Positions 46,835-54,795 of a DNA stretch of 64,000 nucleotides are shown here, in pieces. A program made the position numbers and the translations under genes. The notes under the pieces were generated by a model. It was given only the letters and a program-made list of their open reading frames with translations, was not told where the DNA came from and did not search any database. Numbering within the stretch: the first letter of the stretch is position 1; every line of letters begins with the position of its first letter. The DNA lies in assembly GCA_036271315.1 (NCBI GenBank), contig DATBAV010000019.1, forward strand, positions 16,144 to 80,143, written 5' to 3'. Source of the DNA: VRUE01 sp036271315. Its GTDB lineage: Bacteria > Actinomycetota > Thermoleophilia > Solirubrobacterales > 70-9.

Positions 46835-48472
46835 GTGCGCGATCGCCTGCTCAACGAGTCGCTGACCCGCCTTGCCTCAGAGGCGGCGATAAAGCTCAGC
46901 GCCCTGGTCGCCGGCGGCGACCAGATCCCCTATGACGTCGATGCCGAGAGTGGCGACGACTCGCTCTTCTATAGCTACCGGCCGCTGACTTCCCTCTACG
47001 TGCGCGAACGGGAGAGCGAGCTGTGCCAGCTGGACGCCTTCGCTCCGGCCCGCGACACGGTCGCGGCCGCCGGCATCGCCACGGCTTACCTGGAGGCCCG
47101 CGGCGAGCAGGTCCCCGGCGATCCGGGCGAGCGCGCGGCCCAGATGCTCACGGTCTTTCTCGCCTCGCTCTGGGACGGCTGTACCGAACTTTCCCTCGAT
47201 CACGAGCGCCTACGCAATGCCCTTGCCGTGCTCGAGGCCGAGACCCGCGGCGCCGAGGAGGCCGACGTCCTGATCGCGCCCTTGGTCGGGCTGCGGATGC
47301 CGCTGCCGCGCCTGCAGCTCACGAATGGACTCCAGATCGTCCGCGCCGACTCGATCGAGGCCCCGATCGAGGCGATGCGCAGCGAGGGCATGGGTCGCGC
47401 CGCCTGGCAGCCCCAGTTCCTTGCCGTCGCCGAGCAGGGCGAGGGCGTCGACAGCGCCGCCGCGGCCCTGGGCCAGCTCGGCGAGCTGATCAGCGTCATG
47501 CACCTCTTCAAGGCCGGCGGCGTCGGCCTCGGCCCCTACGCCTTCGCTCCCACCGGGGAAGAGCGCTGGGCCCGCCTCGCCACCGGCGCCCCCGCCACTC
47601 GCCCCGGCTCCTATGAGCTCAGCGAGGAGGAGGCGATTCAGCTGGCCGAGTTCGCCGCCACGCTGGAGGCGCGTCCCGATCCAGACGGCGCCCTCGCCTG
47701 GGCGGTCGATCGCTTCGAGCTTGGCTGCGGCCGCGACTCCGCGCTCGAGGGCCTCAGCGATCACCTGCTGGCGTTGCGCGCCGTGCTCGACGGTCACGGC
47801 CCGGTCGGCGCCTCGCTACCGATGCGCGCCTCCGCCTTGATCGCTGATGAGACTTTTGGTCGGATTGAGGCCCGCGAGCGGGTCGAGAGCGCTCTGGAGT
47901 TGGAGCGCGCGCTGATGAACGGAGCGCCTTCGACCCCGGGCCTGGCGATCGCCGGCTGGATCGAGGAAGGGGTGCGCCGCATCCTGCGCGAAACCGCCCT
48001 AGGCGAGCTCAGCTCCGACCTCAACACGGCTGCCGACGAGAGTCTGATTGCCAGCGGCCTCGGCGCCGGCGATACCGAGATCGCCGTGGCGGAAGAAATC
48101 GCCGAGCCGGCCGAGATCGTCGTCCCCGACGAGATCCCCGCTGAGGAGATCGCCGTCTCGCGGGAAGTGCCGCGGGTAGAGGAAATCGCCGCCCAAGACT
48201 TCGAGCCGCCAGAGGAGGAGTACGACATGAACCAGGAGACACGCATCCTCGAGCCGATCCCCGACGAGGGAGAGATTCGCATCACCGCCACACCCTGGCT
48301 CGAGGAGGTCGACGCGCCCGAGCACAGCACCCTCGACTTCCCGGCGATCGAGGGCGACGTCCAGCACCGCGAGCGAATCGACACCCCGCGCGTCCGGCAC
48401 CTCTTCCCGGTGCCCGATGACGCCGACTGGGAGGTTCGCGAGCTCAAGTACGACCACTACCGCGCCGGCTGA
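46835..48472 (+). CDS. Conserved-looking hypothetical protein next to the ArsA pair
   Basis: Unrecognised cytosolic protein of 545 residues with no signal peptide or membrane helix. The N-terminal about 380 residues are predominantly helical (LLNESLTRLASEAAIKLSAL, LGQLGELISVMHLFKAGG). The last about 150 residues are very acidic and repetitive (VAEEIAEPAEIVVPDEIPAE), ending VRHLFPVPDDADWEVRELKY. The GTG start at 46835 is preceded by a G-rich stretch. Its convergent placement beside two ArsA-like ATPases, sharing one terminator, hints at a common process but proves nothing. Confidence 0.6.
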   Translation: MRDRLLNESLTRLASEAAIKLSALVAGGDQIPYDVDAESGDDSLFYSYRPLTSLYVRERESELCQLDAFAPARDTVAAAGIATAYLEARGEQVPGDPGERAAQMLTVFLASLWDGCTELSLDHERLRNALAVLEAETRGAEEADVLIAPLVGLRMPLPRLQLTNGLQIVRADSIEAPIEAMRSEGMGRAAWQPQFLAVAEQGEGVDSAAAALGQLGELISVMHLFKAGGVGLGPYAFAPTGEERWARLATGAPATRPGSYELSEEEAIQLAEFAATLEARPDPDGALAWAVDRFELGCGRDSALEGLSDHLLALRAVLDGHGPVGASLPMRASALIADETFGRIEARERVESALELERALMNGAPSTPGLAIAGWIEEGVRRILRETALGELSSDLNTAADESLIASGLGAGDTEIAVAEEIAEPAEIVVPDEIPAEEIAVSREVPRVEEIAAQDFEPPEEEYDMNQETRILEPIPDEGEIRITATPWLEEVDAPEHSTLDFPAIEGDVQHRERIDTPRVRHLFPVPDDADWEVRELKYDHYRAG

Positions 48473-48571
48473 CCGCGCGGTCTGACCGGCGCATATCGGC
48501 GTCCTCGGTCGCTCGCGTGCGGAGCACGCCACGCTCCCTGCGTCCTTGATCTGCTTGGTCAGACCGCGCGG
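48473..48571. terminator. Long bidirectional terminator stem
   Basis: Perfect 15-bp arms CCGCGCGGTCTGACC (48473-48487) and its complement (48557-48571), abutting one stop codon and overlapping the other of two convergent genes. The loop carries the 52-nt conserved core copy 2 (48497-48548). Confidence 0.8.
48497..48548. repeat. 52-nt conserved loop core, copy 2
   Basis: Matches copy 1 (29863-29914) at 49 of 52 positions, including the internal GCGTGC-GGA-GCACGC hairpin. The enclosing stem is unrelated to that of copy 1. Confidence 0.9.
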
Positions 48572-49713
48572 CCCGAGGCGAGTTCGATTCTCTCCTCAGA
48601 CGTAGCGAACAGGTAGCGGTTGATCTCGGCCAGGCCGGCGAGGTCGTGCACGTCCTCATCTAGGTAGGGCACGCGGATCACGCCCTGGGCGCGCAGCTCG
48701 TTGGCCAGCCGCTCGATGTTGCGAGCGTCGCGCTCGGCCAGCGCTTGGTAGTCGGCGAAGTTGTCGGCGACCCGCTTCGCCAGCTCATCGTCGCCGAGCT
48801 TCGCGGCGAGTGAGGCCTCCAGGTTGTCGCCGCTGCCGCGCAGCTGCTCGGCGGGGTAGTGGACCTTGTTGACGATCACGCCACCGAAGGGCAGTTTCGC
48901 CTCGACCAGTTTGCGGTGGAAGTAGACCGCCTCGTCGACCGGCTCGCCCTGCGGGCCGCAGACAACGAGGAAGCAGGTGTGGGGATCGCCGAGCAGGCTG
49001 TTGACCCGCTTGGCCCGGGCCTGGAAGCCGTCGACCATGCCGCTGAAGGCGTTGAAGAACTCGGCCAGGTCGGCCAGCAGGTCGAAGCCGACGATCCGCT
49101 TGAAGACCGAGAGCGCCACCGAGGCGCCGCGGCCGGCGACCTTGGCGGCGAGGCCGGTCGGCTTCATGAAGACGCGCAGCGAGCGGCCTTCGATGAACTG
49201 GGTCAGCCGTTTCGGCGCGTCGAGGAAGTCGAGCGCGTTGCGGCTCGGCGGCGTGTCTAGGACGAGCAAATCGAAGCGACCCTCGCTGTGCAGCTCAAAC
49301 AACTTCTCCATCGCCATGTACTCCTGCGAGCCGGCGAGAGCGCTGGAGATCTGCTGGTAGATGCGGTTGTTGAGGACGCGGTCGCGCGCCTCCTCGTCCG
49401 GCGCCTGGCGAGCGACCAGCTCGTCGAAGGTCGCCTTGGCGTCGAGCATCATCGCCCAGAGCTCGCCCTTGATCTCGATGCCGTGCTGCTCGAACAGCGC
49501 CGGGTCGACCTGTCTGGCCTCGTTGCCGAGCTCCTTCAGGCCGAGCGAGTCGGCGAGCCGCTTGGCCGGGTCGATCGTCAGCACGCAGACCTTCAGCCCG
49601 CGCGCCGCCATCCCGGTCGCGATCGCCGCCGAGGTCGTCGTCTTGCCGACGCCACCGGAGCCGGCGCAGATGCAGATGTCCTTGCCGTCGAGGATGTCGC
49701 CGACCGACGGCAT
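48559..49713 (-). CDS. ArsA/GET3-family ATPase (BagA/BagB-like), subunit 1
   Basis: SIMIBI-class ATPase of 384 residues. P-loop CAGSGGVGKTTTSAAIATG, switch I TIDPAKRLADSLGL, and A-loop-like LVLDTPPSRNALDFLDAP. The context, two adjacent ArsA-like genes in actinobacteria, matches mycobacterial Rv3679/Rv3680, whose products form a heteromer. Arsenite export is unlikely, as there is no arsB partner. The ATG overlaps the last base of the upstream subunit's stop (TGATG). Confidence 0.87.
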   Translation of the reverse strand: MPSVGDILDGKDICICAGSGGVGKTTTSAAIATGMAARGLKVCVLTIDPAKRLADSLGLKELGNEARQVDPALFEQHGIEIKGELWAMMLDAKATFDELVARQAPDEEARDRVLNNRIYQQISSALAGSQEYMAMEKLFELHSEGRFDLLVLDTPPSRNALDFLDAPKRLTQFIEGRSLRVFMKPTGLAAKVAGRGASVALSVFKRIVGFDLLADLAEFFNAFSGMVDGFQARAKRVNSLLGDPHTCFLVVCGPQGEPVDEAVYFHRKLVEAKLPFGGVIVNKVHYPAEQLRGSGDNLEASLAAKLGDDELAKRVADNFADYQALAERDARNIERLANELRAQGVIRVPYLDEDVHDLAGLAEINRYLFATSEERIELASGRAV

Positions 49714-50633
49714 CAGCCCAGCCTCTTTGCCAGCTGCCGGGCGCCCTCGATGCCGAGGTCCGGTTCGAAGAGGAAGGGCAGCGTCTTGACCGGCGCCTCG
49801 ACCCGCCGTCGCAGGCGGGCCAGCTGGGCGCGTTGGGAGCGGGCCCGGTTGTGCTCGGAGAGGCCGGCCCTCGCCGCCGCTCGCAGGCCGTCGTCGCTCT
49901 CCCCGGAGAGCCCGGCCAGCTGCTCGGCCTCCGCGTTGGAGAAACGCTCCGGGTAAAGGCCGTTCATGTAGACGCGATCGACGGCGACGCCGACGTCGTC
50001 GAGCAGGTCGCGCTCCAGCGTGGCGGACTCGTTGACCGGCATCTCCTCGGGCAGGGCGACGATCGCCACCCCGGTGTGCTCGCGGTCGGTGATCAGCCGG
50101 TCGAGCTGCTGCGCCTGCGAGTGGATTGGGCCGACCCGGGCGATCGAGGCGAAGGTGCGCGGCGTCTGCAAAAAGCCGATGCCGTGGCCGGTGGCGGGGG
50201 CGTCGACGATCACCAGGTCGTACTTGCGCCCGCTCTTTACCTTGCGGTCGAGCTGGGCCAGCTCCCAGATCTTGCCGATCGTGACCAGCTCCTTGAGCCC
50301 CGGCGTGGCGGCGGCGAGGTAATTGAAGATGCGACTGCGGAAGAGCATGTCGCGCATCGCCCGCACCTTCAGCTGCAGCAGCACGTACTCGCGCATCGAC
50401 TCGTCGGGATCGATCGAGATCGACCAGAGGTTTTCCTCCATCTCGACCTCGTGGAAGCCGACCTCGGTGTGCTCGAACATCCGCGAGGCGTTCTCCTGAG
50501 AGGAGACCTCGCAGACGATCGTCCGCTTGCCTTCCGCGGCGGCGCGCAGGCCCAGCGCCACCGCGACCGTGGTCTTGCCGACGCCACCCTTGCCGGTGAC
50601 GAAGACCAGTCGCTTGTCGAGGAGTTCGGTTAC
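49713..50633 (-). CDS. ArsA/GET3-family ATPase, subunit 2, with abnormal start codon
   Basis: ArsA-like ATPase of about 306 residues. The P-loop FVTGKGGVGKTTVAVALGL lies upstream of the first ATG/GTG/TTG in frame (GTG 50561), so the standard start would delete the nucleotide site. The frame is open to a TAA at 50652-50654, and the best-placed start is GTA at 50633, 8 nt after AGGA. A GTG-to-GTA change or sequencing error is the likely reason. Later motifs are VCEVSSQENASRMF and DLVIVDAPATGHGIGFL. Partner of the downstream ArsA-like subunit; divergent from parA-ftsZ. Confidence 0.8.
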   Translation of the reverse strand, partial: VTELLDKRLVFVTGKGGVGKTTVAVALGLRAAAEGKRTIVCEVSSQENASRMFEHTEVGFHEVEMEENLWSISIDPDESMREYVLLQLKVRAMRDMLFRSRIFNYLAAATPGLKELVTIGKIWELAQLDRKVKSGRKYDLVIVDAPATGHGIGFLQTPRTFASIARVGPIHSQAQQLDRLITDREHTGVAIVALPEEMPVNESATLERDLLDDVGVAVDRVYMNGLYPERFSNAEAEQLAGLSGESDDGLRAAARAGLSEHNRARSQRAQLARLRRRVEAPVKTLPFLFEPDLGIEGARQLAKRLG

Positions 50634-50698
50634 CGGGTGATTCCTAGCAATTTATGAGGCCGGCAGGAAAAGCGGGTGGCTATGCGAATACCCGCGCA

Positions 50699-51853
50699 AT
50701 GGGATTCCTTAGCCGCAAGAACAAGTTCAAGTCCGCTCCGGTCGTGGAGGAGCAGCACCCGATTGTGGAGGAGCTGGAGGAGATGGAAGAGCTTCTACCC
50801 GAGACGCCCCGGCCGGCGGGTCCTGTCGCCGCAGGGGACCCCCCACCCCCTGCGGTCGCTAAAGCGTCCTCGGCGGCGGGTCCCCCTACGGCGCCACCCG
50901 CCGGAGAGGCGCCTGAGGTTGAAGCGCCCCAGGCTCCGGCCGCGCCGAGGGTTGTCGAGCCCGAGCCCACGCCGCCTGTCGCTGAAGCTGAGGAGGCCCC
51001 GAGCGAGCCCGAGAGGTTCATGCCGCGCGATCTGCTGGCGCCCAGCCGGTACGAGGTTGCTGTGAAGGAGCCCGAGGTGGAGGCGCCGGCTAAGCACGCT
51101 GAGGTGATCGCGTTTGCGAACCAGAAGGGTGGGGTTGCGAAGACGACCACCACTTTGAATCTTGCTGTGGCCTTTGCCGAGTCGGGATACCGGGTGCTTT
51201 GTGTGGACCTGGATCCGCAGGGGAACCTGACAATGAGTCAGGGGATCGATCCCGACAAGGTCGAGAAGAGCCTCTATGACGTGCTCGTGCACGACATGCC
51301 GATGGCCGAGATCATCCAGCACCGCGAGATCGACATCGCCGTTGCCTCGATCGACCTTGCCGGCGCCGAGATCGCGATGAGCACCAAGATCGGCCGCGAG
51401 CGTTCGCTCGAGAAGTCGCTGAAGGAAGTCTGGGCCGACTACGACTACGTCTGCATCGACACGCCACCCAGCCTCGGACTGCTGACGATCAACGCACTTA
51501 CCGCCGCGAACAAGGTGATCGTCCCCGTGCAGTGTGAGTACCTCTCGATGCGCGGCCTGGTTCAGCTGCAGAACACGCTGAAGATGATCCAGGAGAACCT
51601 CAACCCGGATGTCCGCATCGAGGGCATCCTGCCGACGATGCTCGACACCCGTACCGTCCACGCCAAGGAGGCGGTCGAGATCCTCGAGGAGAACTTCGGC
51701 GAGCTCGTCTTCAAATCGCGCATCCGCAAGGCGATCAAGTTCGCCGAGGCTCCGGTCAAGGGTGCGAGTGTGCTCAAGTACGATCCGCAGAGCAACGCCG
51801 CGGGCTACTACCGAGATCTGGCGAAGGAGGTTCTGGCACATGAGTCGGCGTGA
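50699..51853 (+). CDS. parA: ParA/Soj-family ATPase with disordered N-terminal extension
   Basis: ParA ATPase of 384 residues. The C-terminal about 255 residues are the ATPase: ANQKGGVAKTTTTLNLAVAF (deviant Walker A with Ala), LCVDLDPQGNLTMSQGI, DYVCIDTPPSLGLLTINAL and VPVQCEYLSMRGL. The first about 135 residues are Pro/Ala/Glu-rich and disordered, including a segment encoded by a 96-nt repeat shared with ftsZ. ATG 50699 (MGFLSRKNKFK) is chosen over the upstream ATG 50654. It overlaps ftsZ by 14 nt, so it may position the division ring or segregate the chromosome. No parB is seen. Confidence 0.9.
   Translation: MGFLSRKNKFKSAPVVEEQHPIVEELEEMEELLPETPRPAGPVAAGDPPPPAVAKASSAAGPPTAPPAGEAPEVEAPQAPAAPRVVEPEPTPPVAEAEEAPSEPERFMPRDLLAPSRYEVAVKEPEVEAPAKHAEVIAFANQKGGVAKTTTTLNLAVAFAESGYRVLCVDLDPQGNLTMSQGIDPDKVEKSLYDVLVHDMPMAEIIQHREIDIAVASIDLAGAEIAMSTKIGRERSLEKSLKEVWADYDYVCIDTPPSLGLLTINALTAANKVIVPVQCEYLSMRGLVQLQNTLKMIQENLNPDVRIEGILPTMLDTRTVHAKEAVEILEENFGELVFKSRIRKAIKFAEAPVKGASVLKYDPQSNAAGYYRDLAKEVLAHESA
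50816..50911 (+). repeat. 96-nt coding repeat, copy in parA
   Basis: 86 of 96 positions match 51933-52028 in ftsZ, in the same reading frame (AGDPPPPAVAKASS then PPTAPPA). It contains the inverted repeat CCGCAGGGG/CCCCTGCGG. Confidence 0.88.
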
Positions 51854-53288
51854 CAAGCGGGCCAGCATGCGTGAGGGACCTCTCTCGGACCTCTTTCGGT
51901 CGACTGCTGACGAGGGATCAGAGGCATCGGCCGCGGGTCCTGACGCTGCAGGGGACCCACCACCCCCTGCGGTCGCTAAAGCGTCCTCGGGGGCGGTGCC
52001 CCCTACAGCGCCACCCGCGGACGAGGCGTCTGTGCCCTTCGACCAGGAGGGATCGGAGGGGTCCTCTCTCGAGAGTTCCTCTTCCGAAGAGCACCCCGAA
52101 ACTCCTCCGGAGCGGCTCAAGCGGGTGTTCTCCGAGGAGCCGTCTCATGCGCGGCGGGAGATTGAGCCGATCGTGGAATCGCCTCGTTATGGGCGGGAGG
52201 AGCCTGAGTACGAGCCGCCGGGGAGTGGGGAGCCGCACCAGCCTGTGATTCGGGTCGTGGGTGTGGGTGGCGGCGGTGTCAACGCTGTCAACCGCATGGT
52301 CGAGGCGCGGATTCCCGGGGTCGAGTTCATGGCGGTCAACACCGATCTTCAGTCGCTGCAGCTCTGCATGGCCGACGTCACCGTCCACATCGGCGAAGAA
52401 GCGACGCGCGGTCTCGGCGCCGGCGCCGATCCCGAGCTCGGCCACCGCTCCGCCTTCGAGGAACAGGACAAGATCAAGCGCCTGCTCAAGGGCTCGGACA
52501 TGGTCTTCGTCGCCGCCGGTGCCGGCGGCGGCACCGGTACCGGTGCCGCCCCGGTGATCGCCCGCCTCGCCCGCGAGGTCGGCGCTCTGACCGTCGGCAT
52601 CGTCACCAAGCCGTTCAGCTTCGAGGGCAGCCGCCGCGGCGGCCAGGCCAACAAGGGCATCGAGGAACTGGCGGCCGAGGTCGACACGCTGATCGTCGTC
52701 CCCAACGACCGCCTGCTCGAGGTGTTGGACCAGCAGACTTCTATGGTCGAGGCCTTTCAGGTCGCCGACGACGTCCTGCGCCAGGGCGTGCAGGGCATCT
52801 CCGACCTGGTCACGCTCCCCGCCGTGATCAACCTCGACTTCGCCGACGTGCGCACGATCATGTCGGAAGCCGGCCGGGCGCTGCTCGGCATCGGCATGGG
52901 CCACGGCAACGACCGGGCCATCCTGGCGGCCGAAAAAGCGATCTCCTCGCCGCTGCTGGAGACCTCGATGGAGGGCGCGCGAGCGATCCTGCTCTCGATC
53001 ACCGGCGGTGCCGACCTCTCCCTGGTCGAGGTCAGCGAGGCGGCCAAACTGGTCGGCGAAGCCGCTCATCCCGACGCCAACATCATCTTCGGCGCCAACG
53101 TCGACGAGGAGCTCAACGACCAGGTTTGGGTGACCGTCGTCGCGACCCGCTTCGATGGCCGTCCCGCTCCGCAACGGCGGGTCGCTGAGCCGACCATCCG
53201 GCGCACCAAAGAGGCGCCGCGCTCGGGCCGCCGCGAGCGTCCTGGCGAGCTCGGCGGCATCGACGTCCCAGAGTTCCTGCCCGGATAG
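51840..53288 (+). CDS. ftsZ: Cell division GTPase FtsZ with about 135-residue N-terminal extension
   Basis: Tubulin-like division GTPase, 482 residues. Core begins near residue 136 with VIRVVGVGGGGVNAVNRMV; it includes AVNTDLQSL, the tubulin signature AGGGTGTGAAPVIA, and TLPAVINLDFADVRTIM. The C-terminal peptide GGIDVPEFLPG is the conserved FtsZ tail. The N-terminal extension is acidic and disordered and is unusual, as most FtsZ cores start within about 10-30 residues. AAGGAGG lies 9 nt before ATG 51840, supporting this start. It is not in a dcw cluster here but pairs with parA. Confidence 0.95.
   Translation: MSRRDKRASMREGPLSDLFRSTADEGSEASAAGPDAAGDPPPPAVAKASSGAVPPTAPPADEASVPFDQEGSEGSSLESSSSEEHPETPPERLKRVFSEEPSHARREIEPIVESPRYGREEPEYEPPGSGEPHQPVIRVVGVGGGGVNAVNRMVEARIPGVEFMAVNTDLQSLQLCMADVTVHIGEEATRGLGAGADPELGHRSAFEEQDKIKRLLKGSDMVFVAAGAGGGTGTGAAPVIARLAREVGALTVGIVTKPFSFEGSRRGGQANKGIEELAAEVDTLIVVPNDRLLEVLDQQTSMVEAFQVADDVLRQGVQGISDLVTLPAVINLDFADVRTIMSEAGRALLGIGMGHGNDRAILAAEKAISSPLLETSMEGARAILLSITGGADLSLVEVSEAAKLVGEAAHPDANIIFGANVDEELNDQVWVTVVATRFDGRPAPQRRVAEPTIRRTKEAPRSGRRERPGELGGIDVPEFLPG
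51933..52028 (+). repeat. 96-nt coding repeat, copy in ftsZ
   Basis: Second copy of the segment at 50816-50911, same length and frame, about 90 percent identical, encoding part of the disordered FtsZ extension. Confidence 0.88.
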
Positions 53289-53297
53289 TTACTCCGC

Positions 53298-53373
53298 CCG
53301 TGAGCGCGGCGAGCGGCACGGTGACTTCCGGGGGCTCTAATCCGTGTCGATCGCCGCGCGAACCTGTGTTTTG
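53298..53373 (+). repeat. 76-nt hairpin leader shared with the GT4 gene, copy 1 (ggt)
   Basis: From CCGTGAGC through the hairpin CACGGTGACTTC...AATCCGTG (53317-53346) and GCGAAC to the TTG start of ggt. It aligns without gaps to 59053-59128; the start codons fall at the same offset. Confidence 0.7.
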
Positions 53374-54795
53374 AGCGGGGTCGTTGCAGCGGGCCACCGA
53401 CTTTCCGCCGAGGCGGGGGCGCAGGTCCTGCGCGAAGGCGGCAATGCCGTTGATGCGGCTGTTTGCGCTGTCCTCGCCTCGTTCGCGGTAGAGAGCCCGC
53501 TGACCGGTTTCGGCGCGGGTGGCTTCATGATGGTCCACGACCGCGGTGCGACGACGCTGCTCGACTTCTTCGTCGCCGCCCCCGGTCGCGATGGCGTCAA
53601 GCGCGGGGCCGAGCTGGTGCCGGTGCAGGTCCACTTCGATGTCGAGACGGTGCAGACGTTCTATGTCGGCCCGGTCTCCTGCGGGGTCCCCGGCACCGCG
53701 GCCGGACTCGAGCAGGCGCTGCGGCGTTTCGGCACGATGCCGCTCGCCGAGCTGGTCAAACCGGGTGTCCGCCTGGCTCGCGAGGGGGCACCGGTCAATC
53801 CCGAGCAGGCCTACATCCTCGACATCCTCGAACCGATTCACGCCCGTCTGCCGGGCACGCGGGAGCTCTACGCCCCGGATGGGCGCACCCTGCACGAGGG
53901 CGAGCTCTTCCGCTTCGCCGAGCTGGCCGAGGCGCTGGAGCGCTTCGGTGCCGAAGGGGCGGAGCCGTTTTGCCGTGGCGAGGTGGCCGAGGCGCTGAGC
54001 GCTTTCGTGACCGAGCGCGGCGGCACGCTCGGCCAGGCCGACTTCGCCGGCTACGAGGTGATCGAGCGCGAGCCGATCCGGGCCGGCTTCCGTGGCACCG
54101 AGGTCTTGACCAACCCGCCGCCGTCCTCGGGCGGAACCCTGATCGCCTACTGCCTCGGCCTGCTCGAGCAGGCCGGTCCGAGCAGCGGGCCCGAGCAGCT
54201 GGTCGCGGCGATGGAAGCGGCCAACGCGGCTCGCGGCGATCTGCTCGGCTCGACCACCCACATCTCCGCCCTCGACCGCGACGGCATGTGCGCCAACGTT
54301 ACCTGCTCCAACGGCTCGGGCTCCGGCGTGCTGGTCCCCGGCACCGGCGTGATCCTCAACAACATGCTCGGCGAGGAGGACCTCAACCCGCTCGGCTTTC
54401 ACTCGATCCCGCCGGGACGGCGGGTGACCTCGATGATGGCGCCCACCGTGGTCCTGCGCGACGGTGAGATCGAGCTCGGCCTTGGTAGCGCCGGCTCGAA
54501 CAGGATCCGCTCGGCGATCCTGCAGACGATCGTGCGAGCCGTCGAGCAGGGCATGGGGGCCGACGAGGCGGTGCGGGCGCCGCGGCTGCATTTCGAGGAC
54601 GGCGTCGTCCAGGCCGAGCCGGGGATCGACGAGGAGGCGCTGGCGCGAATCGAGGCGCGCGGGACCCCGGTCCTGCGTCGACCGGAGATCAACCTCTTCT
54701 TCGGCGGCACCCAGGCCGTCGCCCGCGAGCGCGGCAGCGGCAGGCTGAGTGGCGGCGGCGACCCCCGCCGTGGCGGTAGCGTGGCGTTCGCATGA
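53371..54795 (+). CDS. ggt: Gamma-glutamyltransferase family protein
   Basis: Ntn-hydrolase of about 474 residues. It has VVAAGHRLSAEAGAQVLREGGNAVDAA, AESPLTGFGAGGFMM-like SPLTGFGAGGFMMVHDRG, GVPGTAAGLEQAL, the catalytic Thr in STTHISALDRDGMCA and SSGGTLIAYCLGL. It would cleave itself before that Thr and transfer or hydrolyse gamma-glutamyl groups, for example from glutathione-like or gamma-glutamylcysteine compounds. TTG 53371 is preferred because it matches the start position in the homologous leader of the GT4 gene; GTG 53344 is an alternative within the hairpin. ATGA overlap with the cyclase gene. Confidence 0.88.
   Translation: MSGVVAAGHRLSAEAGAQVLREGGNAVDAAVCAVLASFAVESPLTGFGAGGFMMVHDRGATTLLDFFVAAPGRDGVKRGAELVPVQVHFDVETVQTFYVGPVSCGVPGTAAGLEQALRRFGTMPLAELVKPGVRLAREGAPVNPEQAYILDILEPIHARLPGTRELYAPDGRTLHEGELFRFAELAEALERFGAEGAEPFCRGEVAEALSAFVTERGGTLGQADFAGYEVIEREPIRAGFRGTEVLTNPPPSSGGTLIAYCLGLLEQAGPSSGPEQLVAAMEAANAARGDLLGSTTHISALDRDGMCANVTCSNGSGSGVLVPGTGVILNNMLGEEDLNPLGFHSIPPGRRVTSMMAPTVVLRDGEIELGLGSAGSNRIRSAILQTIVRAVEQGMGADEAVRAPRLHFEDGVVQAEPGIDEEALARIEARGTPVLRRPEINLFFGGTQAVARERGSGRLSGGGDPRRGGSVAFA

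Noticed and set aside
48559..50633. Arsenite efflux system (ArsA)
   Set aside because: No ArsB, ArsR or ArsC nearby; paired ArsA-like ATPases in actinobacteria form the BagA/BagB type instead.
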